DNA of 64,000 nt from Cerioporus squamosus (GCA_022592435.1 JABYQS010000021.1:124001-188000), one strand, 5' to 3'. Positions 1 through 11,684 are shown, numbered from the stretch's first letter. Made by a program: numbers and translations. The notes: generated by a model from the sequence alone, not told the origin.

Positions 1-659
1 AACACGTGCGAGATCAGCATGAAGGTGCTCCGGGAGAACAAGGAGTCGCTCATGGCGGTTCTGGAGGCGTTTGTGTACGATCCGTTGATCAATTGGCGCT
101 TGATGCAGCCGGACGTCGAGCGGCGAGGAGAAAGTACGTCTATGTCCGATTTACATCTCTCTTCCTCCCCGGTCCGAGACATTGGTCTTACGTGTGATCT
201 TGTGATTTAGGTGACAGTGGACGGGCGGCGGACCTTGTCCGCGCAGCTGCCTATCCCACAGCACCGATTCGCAAACTAAAGGCGGATGAGAACGACATAT
301 TGAACGGTACGTGCCGAGATTGGCTGATAGCGTTCGAGATTTTGACCCTGGTTCTATGCCATTCAGAGGCGCAAGAAGTCCGGAATGAGCGTGCCCTCTT
401 CGTGTACAAACGCGTACAAGATAAGCTCACAGGTACGTCATACTTTCTACGTTCTGTGGTCTCTCCGCTGATCATGTTTGTGAAGGACGCGATTTCAACC
501 CGGACGAGGTGTTGTCGGTGCCGGCACAAGTCGACAAGCTCATTCTGCAGGCTACGTCGCTAGAGAACCTCTGCCAATGTTTCTCTGGATGGTGTGTTCC
601 GCGTGTTTCCTCCCCTCGCCAGCGACTGACCCAAGACCCTCAGGTGTGCATTCTGGTAA
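1..659 (+). CDS. TOR: TOR kinase, 3' end only (copy A; gene continues left of window)
   Basis: This is the end of a TOR (target of rapamycin) PI3K-related kinase gene: the last part of the kinase domain and the FATC domain. Four exons and a fifth tiny one can be joined with GT–AG introns. The first encodes [17 protein letters not shown]…[15 protein letters not shown]. The FATC tail reads [20 protein letters not shown] and, after a last intron with acceptor AG at 642–643, ends FSGWCAFW and TAA at 657–659. The CxxW/F-type FATC ending is the family hallmark. It matches the end of the second TOR gene at 44578–45230 almost codon for codon; in the first exon I count four base differences, all synonymous, while the introns have diverged. 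Homology continues past the stop to about 838. Whether this is a full second gene or only a 3' fragment cannot be decided here. Confidence 0.9.
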
Positions 660-933
660 TTCCGCAGTGCTTTTGGATTATTCTTACACGCTTTCGATGT
701 ATTGTATACGCTGCTTGGACGGTCTCGCTATCTATCTGCATAATAGAATGTACCATACTCTCTTCGCACCTCAGAGCATCGAGCGCGACGAGAATGTCAC
801 CGACGGGGGAGTACGGTCGGCCGTTGATGCGACCTGACAGTTTGGACGGTTTGGGCGGGTAGCGAGGAGGGCGCGACCGCCTGTCCCACGCCGTCGCTCT
901 CCCTTGTTCAAACCACTCCAAGGCGGTATAACG

Positions 934-3410
934 ATGTCCGCCCCCTCGACTCCCGCCACCAGCTCCCAGCCTGAACAACAGTGGGGAAGAGGTACCTTTC
1001 TGTCGTTGATGTTGGTGTGGTCGTTGCTGAGCGGTCTTCCGTGCAGTGCTGCTATGTGGAGGCACCGATTGGTGAGTACCACACCCGTGATTGTCGCGGT
1101 GGCTGCTGGTCTCGGCGGCCCACGCGGAGAGGTCTCAGGGCCAGCGAACGCCTCAACCGCATTGTGGACGTGCCGTGAACTCGAGCTGCAACTGACGGAT
1201 AATGCAGGCCGCGACTGGGCAAGAAAGATAAAGGAGGGAAGAAGAACCAGGAGGATGGTACCTCGTGCGTGTTCCTTGCTATGTACCCCGCACTCGCCCT
1301 CCCCCATACCAATTCCATGTGCTCCTCCACAGCACCGATCTCCCAGAACCCCACATTCTTCGCTCTCTCAGCAATATCCAAGCGGTTTCCATCCACACGT
1401 CATGCGCCGGCTGCCACTGTGTGGTGCTTGACGTCGATGGCGTAGCATGGATGTTCGGGCGCAACGACAAGTCTTGCCTGGGGGTGACCGGCGTCGATGC
1501 GATTTCCGAGAACGAACCGAGACGCGTTACCCCGCAAGACGTTGGTGCGCCAAAAGACACACGTTTTGTTCATGCGGCTTGTGGGCGGAACCATACGCTG
1601 CTCGTGGGAAGCGACGGGCAGTTGTGGTCGGCTGGGGCGAACCATGCGGGCCAGGTGAGTGCTGTCCAGTGTTTTCTGGTTGTGACGTGTCGTAGACGTC
1701 CTGGCTGGTAGTGCGGTCATCCCGCGTGTCCGGAAATTCAGTCGTTCAAGTTGGTGCAAGGACCCAGGCATGGGGGTGCGAAGGAGAAGGTCACGAAGGC
1801 TGCGGTAGGCAACACCTTCTCTGTCGTACTCACCGAGAGCGGCAAAGGTGAGTTGATTCCCTGACTTGATACGAATATGGTTCAAAATACTCTTCTCCAG
1901 TGTTTGCGTTTGGCAGCGAGGAGAAGGGCCAGCTAGGTAACGGTCAAGCGGGTGAGCGGATTGTGTCCGCTGGCAAGTCTGCCTTCGATTTCGAAACGGA
2001 ACCCAGTGAGATCCACAATCTGATCCTACTATGACGGCGTCTCATGCATTCGCTTCCAGTTCTCGTCAAGGGTCTTGCCGACCGCAAGATCGTCCAGATA
2101 GCCTGCGGCCCTCAGCACACGATTGCACTTGACAGCGAAGGGTAAGCCCTTGCGTTTGATTCGTTTCTGACTTCCCCGCCGTACTGAAGCACACACGACA
2201 CTCGCAGACGCGTGTTTGTCTGGGGCTATAATGGCTACTGCCGACTCGGTTTGGGAAACCAACAAGATGCCCTCGTGCCGAAGCCTGTGCCCCAGTTCTC
2301 CGGGCCAAATGAGCTCACCGCGGCTGTTCACGTCAACGCCGGTCCATCTAACTCGGTTGTAATCGACAAGCAGGGCATGTACTGGATTGCGGGCAAGTGG
2401 AAGAACACTGGCGATGGTACGCGTTTTGTACAGTTGTGCGTTCATCCATATACTGACTGAGACTCGTGTCCCTTGTGCGTTAGGCTCTGGCGGACAGCCC
2501 TACTCTACATTCAAGTACATCCCGGAAATGCAGTACGCATGCCCTGTTTCCATCGTGTCTTCGCTACTTGACAATTCCTATCAGGGGTTGCAAGATAATC
2601 CATGCCGCGTGCGGTGGGGTTACTCATTGGGCCCTTGCTCAGGAGGAGACCGGTGTCATGACCATTGCATTCGGTCAAGGAGCTCTGAATGGTTCGTGCC
2701 TTCCCCTACAGCAATCAAGTGCCCGTTCTGACCCTCGTCTGTTAGGCGAACTTGGTCACGGTCCGGACCAACCGAAGAGCGCAACGAAGCCCATACAGAA
2801 TATGCCGCTCGCTGGCATCGATGTCATCCAGTACGTGCATATAGTCTCCAGTATTTCGACGCGACGGTTGACGTGTTCATGCGCTCCGTAAGAGTCGCCG
2901 CGGGGCAGAACACGACGTTCATCCTGGCACGGCCGAACGAGAAGTTCTCCGACCTCCCGCGCCATCCCATCGACGTCAACCCGCCGGATATCTGCGTCGT
3001 CTGCGACCAAGACAACGGCGACGACGATGCTCCACTGGAGTGCGACAAGGTGAGCTGCTCGTACTCCGTTTGAGCTCGCAAGCAAGCTGTTAACGTGGGG
3101 TCCCGTAGTGCGACTATCCGTACCACCTGAAGTGTCTGGATCCGCCATTGGATGCTATCCCTGACGGTGAATGGTTCTGTCCTGAGTGCGAGGCTGACCC
3201 AGGTGCTCCAGTCTCGCTCGACGGCGTGCGACGGAAGCCGACCAAAGCGAAGAAAGCCAAGGCCGACCTTGATGTTGACGAGTCACCGAAGCCAGGCCAG
3301 AAGCGCAAGGCCCCAGCGCAAATGACTGGTGAGCAGTTCCAGAGGCCGTGCGTTTCAGAAACTGTCATGCTGATGATGGGCGTCGGACAGCTTCGAAGCG
3401 CAAGAAGTAG
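934..3410 (+). CDS. RCC1-repeat protein with C-terminal PHD finger
   Basis: Multi-exon gene starting MSAPSTPATSSQPEQQW. The N-terminal two thirds carries RCC1-type beta-propeller repeats, recognisable as CGRNHTLLVGSDGQLWSAG, GNTFSVVLTESGKVFAFGS, CGPQHTIALDSEG with RVFVWGYNGYCRLGLGNQQD, and AAGQNTTFILARP. Then follows a PHD finger of C4HC3 type: CVVCDQDNGDDD…LECDKCDYPYHLKCLDPPL…PDGEWFCPEC. PHD fingers commonly read histone H3 tails, and RCC1 propellers bind chromatin or act as GEF scaffolds, so a nuclear chromatin-associated role is likely (inference). The tail is lysine-rich (KKAKAD…GQKRKAPA) and ends SKRKK after a last intron, consistent with a nuclear localisation signal. About ten short introns are needed. 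The second exon (VLLCGGTDW) and the next (LGKKDKGGKKNQED) are small, so the 5' boundaries are less certain than the rest. Confidence 0.85.
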
Positions 3411-3766
3411 ACGACAGCGGCCACCTGGTCCTCATTCTCATGCCTCCTCCCCTCTTATGTTGCCCTCTGGCTATGTTTCAAGTACTGTATATACTCCCTT
3501 CTCACTTGGATTTCACGCGAACGATGTGGGAACACGCGGGACCATGTATAAGATCGCTCGCGTATCTATATAAAAGCACTGTATTGTAATATGGGGTATC
3601 GTGTCTCGCGCATGGACAAGCCAACGGCCAACGAGCGACCGGACGAACACGCAGACAAGAGCGTAGCTCGTCAGTGCGTCGTCCAAGACATCACTACCAC
3701 TAAGTGTCTCAGCACACAGAGAACCAAGAAGCCCAGACCCCCAGACCCCGCCCGAAGACCAAGACC

Positions 3767-6088
3767 CTATGCCTTGAGCTTCAGGTCGTAGAACTTGATG
3801 AGCAGCCACGCGGCGCCGACGCTGATCCCGAAGACGAGGATGAACGCCGTGCCGACGTACATGAGCATCTCCCCGAACGAGCTCTCCTCCTGCTCCTTGA
3901 GCTGCGCCGCCGCGGAGGGGTGCTTGTCGCGGAGCTCCGCGATGCGCTTCTCGCGCTGGAGCTCGCGGTCGCGCGCCTGCGCGGCCTCGACGACGCGCGA
4001 GCGGGCGTCGTTCGGGTCGTACATGATGCCGCCCGAGACGGACTTGATGAGGACGAAGGAGGGGTAGTGCCGTTCGCACCACTGCTCGATCTGCGCGGGG
4101 AGGTTTTGTGTTGAGTGAGATGCAGCGTGAGGGAGGAAGGCAGAGAGGGGGGATACGTACCTTCCCGCATGAGACGGATATCCGGAGGAAGCTGGGGTCT
4201 TCTGGGAGTGCGCGTGCATGGATCTTGCGGGAGTAGTCGCGGAAGAGGAAGCACACGTCGCGGGGGTTGGTCGACTTCATGATTAACTGGTAGCGCACGG
4301 CGGATGTCAGCAACAGTTCGGCGGCGACGCAGAGAGGAAGGACGTACTGAGGCTGCCTCCGCCTTGCGGATCTTGATGTGCCGCTGGAACATGTCGTAGT
4401 TCATGAAGCACAGCGTGAGCGTCGCCATGGCCATCGTCTGCGGAATCGCGCAGAACGCGAACACGCTCTGCGTCTTCAAGAGCCGCAGGTAGTCGAGCGA
4501 GTCGCACGCGTACGTGAGCGCGTCCGCGACCATCCCGCTCTGCACCCAGAGCGCCTGCTTCTCGTTGCCGGGCTGGTACATCTCCTTCATCTCCCTGAAC
4601 CCGGGCCTGCCCCCCGCGGCCTTGCCGTACAGCTCGCGCCCCCAGATCTCGCGCGGCCAGAAGAAGCGGTTCTGGTCGGCGTCCTCGCGGAAGTCGCGGA
4701 TGATGTTCGTCTTCTGGAGCAGAATGCCCATCGCGTTCGACAGCTCGAGCTGCTCCCCGAGCCAGTCCGCCTCCTTGCCGGACGCGGACCACAAGCGCGA
4801 CAGGCCCTCACCGACGAGCCCCGCGACGTAGTGGCAGTAGAGGTTGTACTCGTCGATCGTCTCGACGTAAAGGGAGTCTGTCGTCGCCGCTTTGTGCGCG
4901 TAGTCTGCCATGCCCAGAGCCATCTTGTGCGCGACGTCGAGAATGATGTCGCGGTATCTGCGCCGCGCATATAGTGAGTATCTGTTTGGACCAAGCGAGG
5001 GGCGGTCAAAGATGAACGTACCGTGCGTCAAGACGATTCAGCTCATCGCACACGACCGTCCACTCGACCAACAACTGCCTGTCCGCCTCGTCCGGCCCGG
5101 ACTCGGTGAAGGTCCAACCGGGCGTGACGGCGAGTTGGTGGAATTGTCGGAGCAGGGTTGTTTCTTTTCGTCAGGTAGCGTCATGTCGTCTTCGATCGTG
5201 TCCAGGCCTCGTAGCACGAGATAGAACAAGCAAACCTGGGGACCTGGTCAGCGGAAATTCATGGCGTTGAGGGTGGTGTAAGTGCAGCACGCGTGTATCG
5301 TCCTGGTGCAACCGGAACCCAAGCATGCCGGCTCGACATACGGGTACAGTAACCGAACCCAGTCCTTCTCATGGGACTACCTCGGCAGACTATATCGGTC
5401 TCACTCGGTCCGGCGGTACTTTTACGACGACCAGAGTAGCACGCCCACCAAAGATCTATTGCACTCGCCGGCAGGTGGAATAGTCTGCTGAGGCAGCGGT
5501 ACACCTTTCACTGAATGGTGCAAGCCTTGCGAGCATCCACGTTCACCGTAGCTCCGTAGCAATGTGATTGCACGCGTTCGCCGCAGATGAGGGACGTGGA
5601 GGCGAGATAGAAGAGCACTGCGGGCGCAGCTCGCGAAGGACGCGCGCATGGTGCTGAAGGGAAGGCGAGGCAGACACGACACGTTTGGGGTTTGACTGGC
5701 GTGCGCGCTGGCACTCCTCGTCAAGGCGCAAGTTGGATGTGAGGGACACGTATGTCCTCGACACTGAGCCCAACAAGCCAGCATGGATTCGACCAGTGTT
5801 TCCTCAGGGGTCCGACAACGCGTGACACGCTCACGACCGGGAGGGGTTGGTACTCACAATTCTTGCCAGGTCTCCTTCAAGCTCCTTGATGACCCCAGCA
5901 AAACTACGGCTCGTCATGGGAAGGAACTCCCAACACCTCCGCATTGATGGGCGGTCCCATCCCGAGGTGGCATGTTCTGAGGGGCTGGTGATGTCGCGTT
6001 TCGGCTCGTGCCAGATTTTGTACTGGAGGAGGGTGCGGAACTCGAGGGGATGGGTGAGGAGGAGGGTGAGGACAGACGCGGCGCCCAT
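3767..6088 (-). CDS. ERG9: Squalene synthase (farnesyl-diphosphate farnesyltransferase)
   Basis: Joins two farnesyl diphosphates into squalene, the first committed step to ergosterol, on the ER membrane. Exon 1 (6088–5858) starts MGAASVLTLLLTHPLEFRTL and ends ELEGDLARI. Exon 2 begins at 5235 with VCLFYLVLRGLDTIEDDMTL, holding the first Asp-rich motif DTIEDD near residue 89. The second motif is DFREDADQNRFFW in a long exon with YVAGLVGEGLSRL and LQKTNIIRDFRED. Further exons give STNPRDVCFLFRDYSRKIH and IEQWCERHYPSFVLIKS. The C-terminus has a membrane segment (MLMYVGTAFILVFGISVGAA) followed by IKFYDLKLKA and stop, as expected for tail anchoring. All family landmarks are present in order and the frame is unbroken. 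Intron 1 (5236–5857) is about 620 bp, roughly ten times the other introns here. Confidence 0.95.
5236..5857 (-). other. Unusually long first intron of squalene synthase
   Basis: The donor is GTGAGTAC just after the codons for LARI and the acceptor is CCCCAG just before VCLFYL, so the protein joins without loss. The intron is about 622 bp while neighbouring introns are 45–70 bp. I found no convincing coding exon, tRNA or terminal inverted repeat inside it. Confidence 0.75.
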
Positions 6089-6579
6089 TATGTCGGCTTT
6101 TGGCTAGAATAAGGATAAGGCGGTCGTGGACGGCGGTCGTAGGGGGCGGTCTGGGACGGGGGAAGTCCTCGATGGCCCAGTCCGCGTTCTCGCTTTCAAG
6201 CCCCCGCGTCGTACCACTGCAACCCCACACACGTGACCGGGCCGCTAGACCTTCGGATCACTCGGGAAGTAATGCAAGACCTTGGAATGGTAATAGCAAG
6301 GGGTTAAGTTTCCGCACCCTTGAGCAAACTTACAGTGCCTGGAAGTTAGGAAAGATTATGCCGCGACAGGCTCATGGAGTATCAAGGGCAATACTGCAGA
6401 GTACCACTGACGAGGTGAGCTCTACTGAGGTTCCTGATCTAGTCCTGATTGGAGTTTGGTCTCAACCTTTCGCAATTCACAGTCCTATTTAGGTCTGCTA
6501 AATCCGCAGTTGAGCGCCTGTTCAGAAAACTCTACTGAACGCCGCAGCGCCATCATGATCTCTGCCTTCATCCGTCTCC

Positions 6580-6780
6580 ATGGATGCTGCAGTAACTCCT
6601 CCTCTGCGTCTCGAAACGCTTCGTGTCGAGCAGATTCCATCTGACGTTGCTCAGAGGCGCCTCGACAACTTCCTCCACCGCCTGCGCGCTCGTAATCTTG
6701 CGAACAACCGGGGAGAGACGACCACTTCCGCGCAGCTCCAGAAGCTCGCGGACGCCCTAAGCGAGGAGAACTCGCAGTGA
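6580..6780 (+). CDS. Small hypothetical protein, 66 residues
   Basis: An intronless ORF starting MDAAVTPPLRLETLRVEQIP and ending LQKLADALSEENSQ. The start lies in a good context (CTCCATGG) and the protein is of balanced composition, mostly predicted helical (DVAQRRLDNFLHRLRARNL), acidic at the end, with no signal peptide or membrane segment. I do not recognise the family. It sits alone between squalene synthase (divergent) and the F-box gene. Support comes from composition and start context only, so it could be chance. Confidence 0.5.
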   Translation: MDAAVTPPLRLETLRVEQIPSDVAQRRLDNFLHRLRARNLANNRGETTTSAQLQKLADALSEENSQ

Positions 6781-7398
6781 TATGTATAGAAGGTATGCTC
6801 CTTGTATGTCGAATTTTTCCTCGTTGTCGCTTATAGGACACACTCAGATGGGAGAGCACAAGTGATGTCTACAACGGCCACTCCTCGACCTTGCAGTCGC
6901 AGTGTTGACGACGAGCATGCTAGCAAGATAAAGTTTTGCACCGCATTGCAACTCTGGTGGCGCTGTCTCGTATCGCAGTGATGGACTGTCTTGGACTGTG
7001 CAGTCACCTCGATCCAATTCGTCTGATGGAGCATGGAGCACCAAGTGTGTCTTGTAGGCTTGTAGCTTACTTCGACCATGTTCCATTTGTCTGGCGTTCG
7101 TTGTACAATATGTGAATTCGATTGACTCGCAGATATCGTCACGACCGTTCCGCTACCAGTCCAACAGACAGGTCTCATAATTGGCGGTTGAACCAAACAT
7201 GCAGCAGCTGTGCCGTGTGGCCCAAGCAAACTTAACCAGCGCCACCACGAACTGCCACGTCGCTGAACTACATACTTGTACCAGCTCGTACCTTTGGCAC
7301 AAATAGGCTCTCCCAAAAGGCCAGTACCTCGGGTTTGTGCGATAGTATCAGGTCTATCGAGGATCCTCTGCTCATAGTTTGAGTGTCTTAGAACAGGT
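6781..7398. other. Intergenic, no gene seen
   Basis: About 620 bp between the small ORF and the F-box gene. It should hold the F-box gene promoter, but I saw no clear TATA box and no coding exon with convincing composition. Confidence 0.6.
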
Positions 7399-9084
7399 AT
7401 GCCGGGCTCTGCGTCTGGTCGGTCGACCGACCTTCCGCGCGCACATGCGCCCCCGAGCCTGCCCTTCGATATCTTTGCTATACTACTCCAACTGCTCGAA
7501 ACTAGAAGGGATATCAATGCTCTCATGTTGGCAAGCAAGGACATCTACACGGAAGGCATCAGACACCTTCTCCGGTTCCCCATCACCATCACCGACGACA
7601 AGCAGCTGGTCTCGTTCTGTTGCTTCGTCCTCCGGGACATCCCGCGCTGTGCTTCCAATCTACGCCAGCTGCACATCTGCATCCCACTCAAGCTCAGACA
7701 TTACATGGATCGATACCGTGTATACGCGAACGACCCCGATCTGCGGGGCGCCTCTCTCATGGTCCGTGTCCTGCAGAAGGCGACGCGGCTGGAGGAGCTC
7801 AGCATTGACTGGTGCGAGGAGCTCTTGGAACGCGAGGACCGCCTCGTCTCTTCCATCGCGTCCCTTAGCAGTTTCAGGTCTTTGCGCGTCTCGTCGTTTG
7901 GCCTCCTCTCGTGCGAGCTCCTCCAGAACGTACGGTCGCCACTGCGGACACTCGAGGTCGACTGCTGGAGGCCCGACGTTATGCAAAATGGTCACGACGA
8001 CCTCCCGTTGCCCTATCTCTTGGGCACACTCCCCGCACACTGCTGCCAGACACTAGAAACGCTCGTCGTATGGTATCCAAACATCGGGAGCCGTCATGCC
8101 GCTGAAGAATCCTGCCGGGCGTTGCGCTTCCCATGCGTGCGCACGCTATCCCTCCGAAACCCTGCGAACCTCAACCTCAAGTTTCTTGTCCGCGCGTTTC
8201 CGCATTTGGTACGGCTGGAGATCATGGATGTGTCCTTCGACGAGGACGACATCGAGGAGAGACATAACGCCAACATCCAAGAGGCGTGTTGGCCCAGCCT
8301 ACAGGAAGTCTCGGGCGACGGGGAATCGCTGTACGCGCTGGGCCTCACCTCGTCCGTTCGACGCGTGGACGCCATATGCCCAAACGACTTCTACAGAACG
8401 CGGAGGAGGCTGCAGGAATCCCTTGTGGAGACGCGACCGACACACTTCCTGCTTCATTTCGGATATTACCGCGACGAAGATGAAGAGGGTTGCGACCCAA
8501 ATGGCGGCGTCGTGGACCTCCTGGACTTGGACAGTCTGAATGAGAAGCTCACGCACCTCGCCCTCGACATCTCCCTCAATATGCAAACGGATGACCACTC
8601 TCCGTCGAACTTGCTGGTACGTCCATCCCGTCCCATCGGAGGTCACCCGGTGCCTGTTACTGAGACCACCAACTTCATCCCCAAGCATATGCTAGTCTAC
8701 ACGTTGTCAAGATACGATCTCCTCTCCTTCCTGGTTCTCCGCCTGGACACCTCGTTGCCAACCTCAGCCAACCCAGCCGGCGACGCACCGCCGAGCGAGG
8801 ACTATGATCTAAACAGGGTGTTTTGCTTCGCCCCGTTCCTCGACCCGACGAGATGCGCAGAAGACCTGGCTGCGCATGTGCCTACCCTGGTGCACATCTC
8901 CTTCCAGATTAAAGGCAGGCCCCCGGCGTTCTGGCGCGTGCATCGGACGGGATCTCGAGTCAGTCTGGAGACCATCGACCCGGTCGAAGGACGAGAGCTG
9001 GTGAAGAGAGAGGGCCTGCAGTTCTCTCCTTGCGCTGCAGAGCCTCAAAGGGTGGACTACTACTTGGATGCTGACGATGGTTGA
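7399..9084 (+). CDS. F-box/LRR-like protein
   Basis: A single uninterrupted exon of 561 codons. The N-terminus has the helical signature of a fungal F-box-like domain: LPFDIFAILLQLLETRRDIN followed by ALMLASKDIYTEGIRHLL (about residues 24–62). The remainder alternates short Leu-rich strands and helices (for example LRTLEVDCW, CVRTLSLRNPANLNLKFL, HLVRLEIMDVSFDEDD), as in the large basidiomycete family of F-box proteins with degenerate LRRs. Such proteins usually act as substrate receptors of SCF ubiquitin ligases; the substrate is unknown. There is no signal peptide or membrane segment. The lack of introns contrasts with most neighbours, though it is common in this expanded family. The start is the first ATG in frame and precedes the F-box by a normal distance. 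Confidence 0.75.
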   Translation: MPGSASGRSTDLPRAHAPPSLPFDIFAILLQLLETRRDINALMLASKDIYTEGIRHLLRFPITITDDKQLVSFCCFVLRDIPRCASNLRQLHICIPLKLRHYMDRYRVYANDPDLRGASLMVRVLQKATRLEELSIDWCEELLEREDRLVSSIASLSSFRSLRVSSFGLLSCELLQNVRSPLRTLEVDCWRPDVMQNGHDDLPLPYLLGTLPAHCCQTLETLVVWYPNIGSRHAAEESCRALRFPCVRTLSLRNPANLNLKFLVRAFPHLVRLEIMDVSFDEDDIEERHNANIQEACWPSLQEVSGDGESLYALGLTSSVRRVDAICPNDFYRTRRRLQESLVETRPTHFLLHFGYYRDEDEEGCDPNGGVVDLLDLDSLNEKLTHLALDISLNMQTDDHSPSNLLVRPSRPIGGHPVPVTETTNFIPKHMLVYTLSRYDLLSFLVLRLDTSLPTSANPAGDAPPSEDYDLNRVFCFAPFLDPTRCAEDLAAHVPTLVHISFQIKGRPPAFWRVHRTGSRVSLETIDPVEGRELVKREGLQFSPCAAEPQRVDYYLDADDG

Positions 9085-9283
9085 TCTTGTCACGGTGTTC
9101 GAGGCCCGCGCGGCTCCGGGTGGTGCCTTCATCTATTGATACGTCTACATATGCTTGATCGTAACTCGGAGTAACGAAGACACATCGTATACGCGCATTC
9201 GCCTCGTCCTACAGCCTGCGGACCTAACTGACAGACAAGACCCGATCTGGGCGGATGAACCCACGGAGCATGTGCGCTGATGA

Positions 9284-11684
9284 CTATCCGACGACGAGCG
9301 AGAGCACGAGGAGAATTGCCACGAACGTGGTGGGTGTGATACCGAGACCTGCTCCTGCGCTCCGCATAGCGCCGTTACCCTTAGTAGCTGTCTGGCTCGG
9401 GCTCTGAGACGATGCGGTCGTCGACCCAGAACCCTGAGACGTCGCTCCAGCTCCTTGCGTGGACGCCGTTGGGCCGGCGGTTTGCGTCCCGGATCCCTGT
9501 GTCGGTGTTGTACTCTGCGGGATGGCGCTGCTGACGGATGGCGGGGTCCTAGTGTCATTCGCGAGGGCAACGGTCAAGAACCTCTGGAAGTCGACACTGC
9601 CGAATCCAGTGACCTGCGATCGCACCCGTTAGTATCTGCATCTCTCAGAAACAGAGCAAATGGCATAGCACGTACCGCATCCCATCCTTCTACAGCTGGG
9701 AAACCATTGGTGTTGCATCCCGGGTTGCTCCCCTCGGTGATGTCGTTGAACATCGCGGTGGCCCTGTCCGAGTACAGCAGTGGGTTCAGGAACCCGAGCG
9801 GGGGTTTGCCGGCGTTCAGCAAGCGGTCGTTGACGAGCGAGACCATGCTCGCGAACACGGGCGACGACGCGCTGGTGCCTACGAAGCCGCCGTCCAAGGG
9901 CACCCCGTTCGTAATCACGAAGTAGAACTGCGCCTGCAGCGCCACGTCTGGGTACGCGCGGCCGGATGTGTTGAAGAGGCCTGTGTTGTCGTTGCCCAGC
10001 GCTGTGAGGAACTTCCCCACCGCGGCGTCCTGGTAGGCCGGCCGAGGGAAGATGTTGGAGAAACCCCCGGAGGAGATAGACAGCGCGACTTCGGGGTTGA
10101 TCCCAGTTGTGCCACCGACAGACGTCACGCTTTGCACATAGTCAGCGCACGCTCTCGGAGCGCGGGTGGTTACTCACAATGGACAGCCAGATGGGTAGGC
10201 CGGCAAGAACACGTTGTTTGGGAGACATACCGGGTCACGGAAAGCACTTCCTGCAACCCCGGAATCTCCAGAAGAGAAGAGCACGGAGGTTCCTCGTGCG
10301 CCGAGTTGGGCATATGCATTGCAGAGCTGACTGGGAAGGATGTGAGCGAACCGTAGTTGCAACATAGTGTAAAATTCAAAACCAACATCGCAAGGTCTAA
10401 ATCAGAACCGGTGAATTCCTCCTGGAAGCCATAGCTGGTTGTGAGGACGAGAGGAGCCTTATCCTGCTGGATGAGGAAGTTGATCATGGCGAGGTTGTCC
10501 GACAGCGACGAGCCGCCTCCGACGCTCACGTAGGTAACAGGGACATTCGTGGCTACACCCCTCGTATACTGGATGTCCGCGCTCTGTACACGCATCATGT
10601 TAGTCACAGTTGAACGATTATGCACGCAGCATGCACTCACACCCTCCTCGGTGCCCTGGGTGAAATTCTCGATGCCGTCGACCGACACCAGCTGGAACGT
10701 TGTGCTAGCGAGGTCGGGGTTGTCTGGACGCGTCTGCGTCAAGAAGGCCTGTCCGGGACATCACCGTCAGCGTGTCATGTGGCATGATGCGAGTGTTTGC
10801 TCATTCACCTGCAGATCGTCATTCGCCGCGATGTCTTGATTGAAGCCCGCGACAAACAGGTTGTTCTGGGGCGCGGAGGCCGGATCCGGCGGTATGTTGT
10901 AGAGCGCGAACAAGCACGCAGGTGAGATCGTGTTTGCACAGTCCGCGGGGACGTTATCTCTTGCGACCTTGTCCGAGAAGAGGGGAGGTACCGCTCGCCG
11001 GGAGACTGTCATTGATCCCGACTTAGATGCAGGCGGCACGAAGCTGTACGACAGCCTAGCTGAGCAGAGTTGCTATGACAATCCCGAAGATACACGTACT
11101 GGGTAGTAGGATAAACGAACGCGATATGATCCGCAAGATTGGCAGGGAGCGAGTAGGCCAGGGTGCGGACCATAGACGTGTTCGTCTTCTCGTGGATGAA
11201 TGTCGTGAAGTTGGCGGCCAGCAGGGTGTTCGCCTTCTCCACGGGAACATGAATCGTCAGCTCATCCCCAGCTAGGGTGCTGTTCGTCGCAGCAATGCCG
11301 TTCTTGCTCAACCAGTTCGTCACAGCTTGCACGCTCTCGGGCTTCGGGGCGACGAGTTGGGATAGCTGTCATATCGCCTTAGGTGTGAGTAGGAAAACAG
11401 GGTGACTGATGTTCGTGACCTACCTCGTCCTTGGAGAGATGCTTGCCATAGTTGGGACTGTACGGATCGCTGACGTCGAGAACGGCGGCGTGCAGACCTG
11501 TGATGTTGTTCTGGGGCATGGCGATTGTAAGTCGCACCATGCCTTCCGAAGGAGCCCCGCCCTCGATGAAACCAGCAGGCGTAACATCATGCTGGCTACG
11601 TGTGACCAGGTCGTGCGAGTCGGACGCGGGCCTGCCCAGCGTGACCGCAAAGAAAGTGAAAGAAAGCAGGCCGGCTGCAAGCAT
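9284..11684 (-). CDS. Sedolisin (S53) protease, secreted, probably GPI-anchored
   Basis: An acid serine-carboxyl peptidase of the tripeptidyl-peptidase/pro-kumamolisin type. The start at 11684 gives a signal peptide ([20 protein letters not shown]). A pro-domain follows, with [17 protein letters not shown] and WLSKNGI motifs. Catalytic residues are visible: Glu and Asp in TEEG-SADIQY, joined across an intron with the family spacing, the oxyanion Asp in [10 protein letters not shown], and the nucleophile Ser in [13 protein letters not shown]. The calcium-site region is [15 protein letters not shown]…GWDAVTGFGS. The C-terminus adds a Ser/Thr/Gln/Gly-rich linker and a terminal hydrophobic stretch ([18 protein letters not shown]), suggesting a GPI anchor on the cell surface (inference). 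Several short introns are needed. Function is probably extracellular protein degradation at acid pH. Confidence 0.92.

Noticed and set aside
5422..5784. A 120-codon frame inside the first squalene synthase intron
   Set aside because: Cys/Arg/Ser-rich composition, no motif, and squalene synthase joins perfectly without it.
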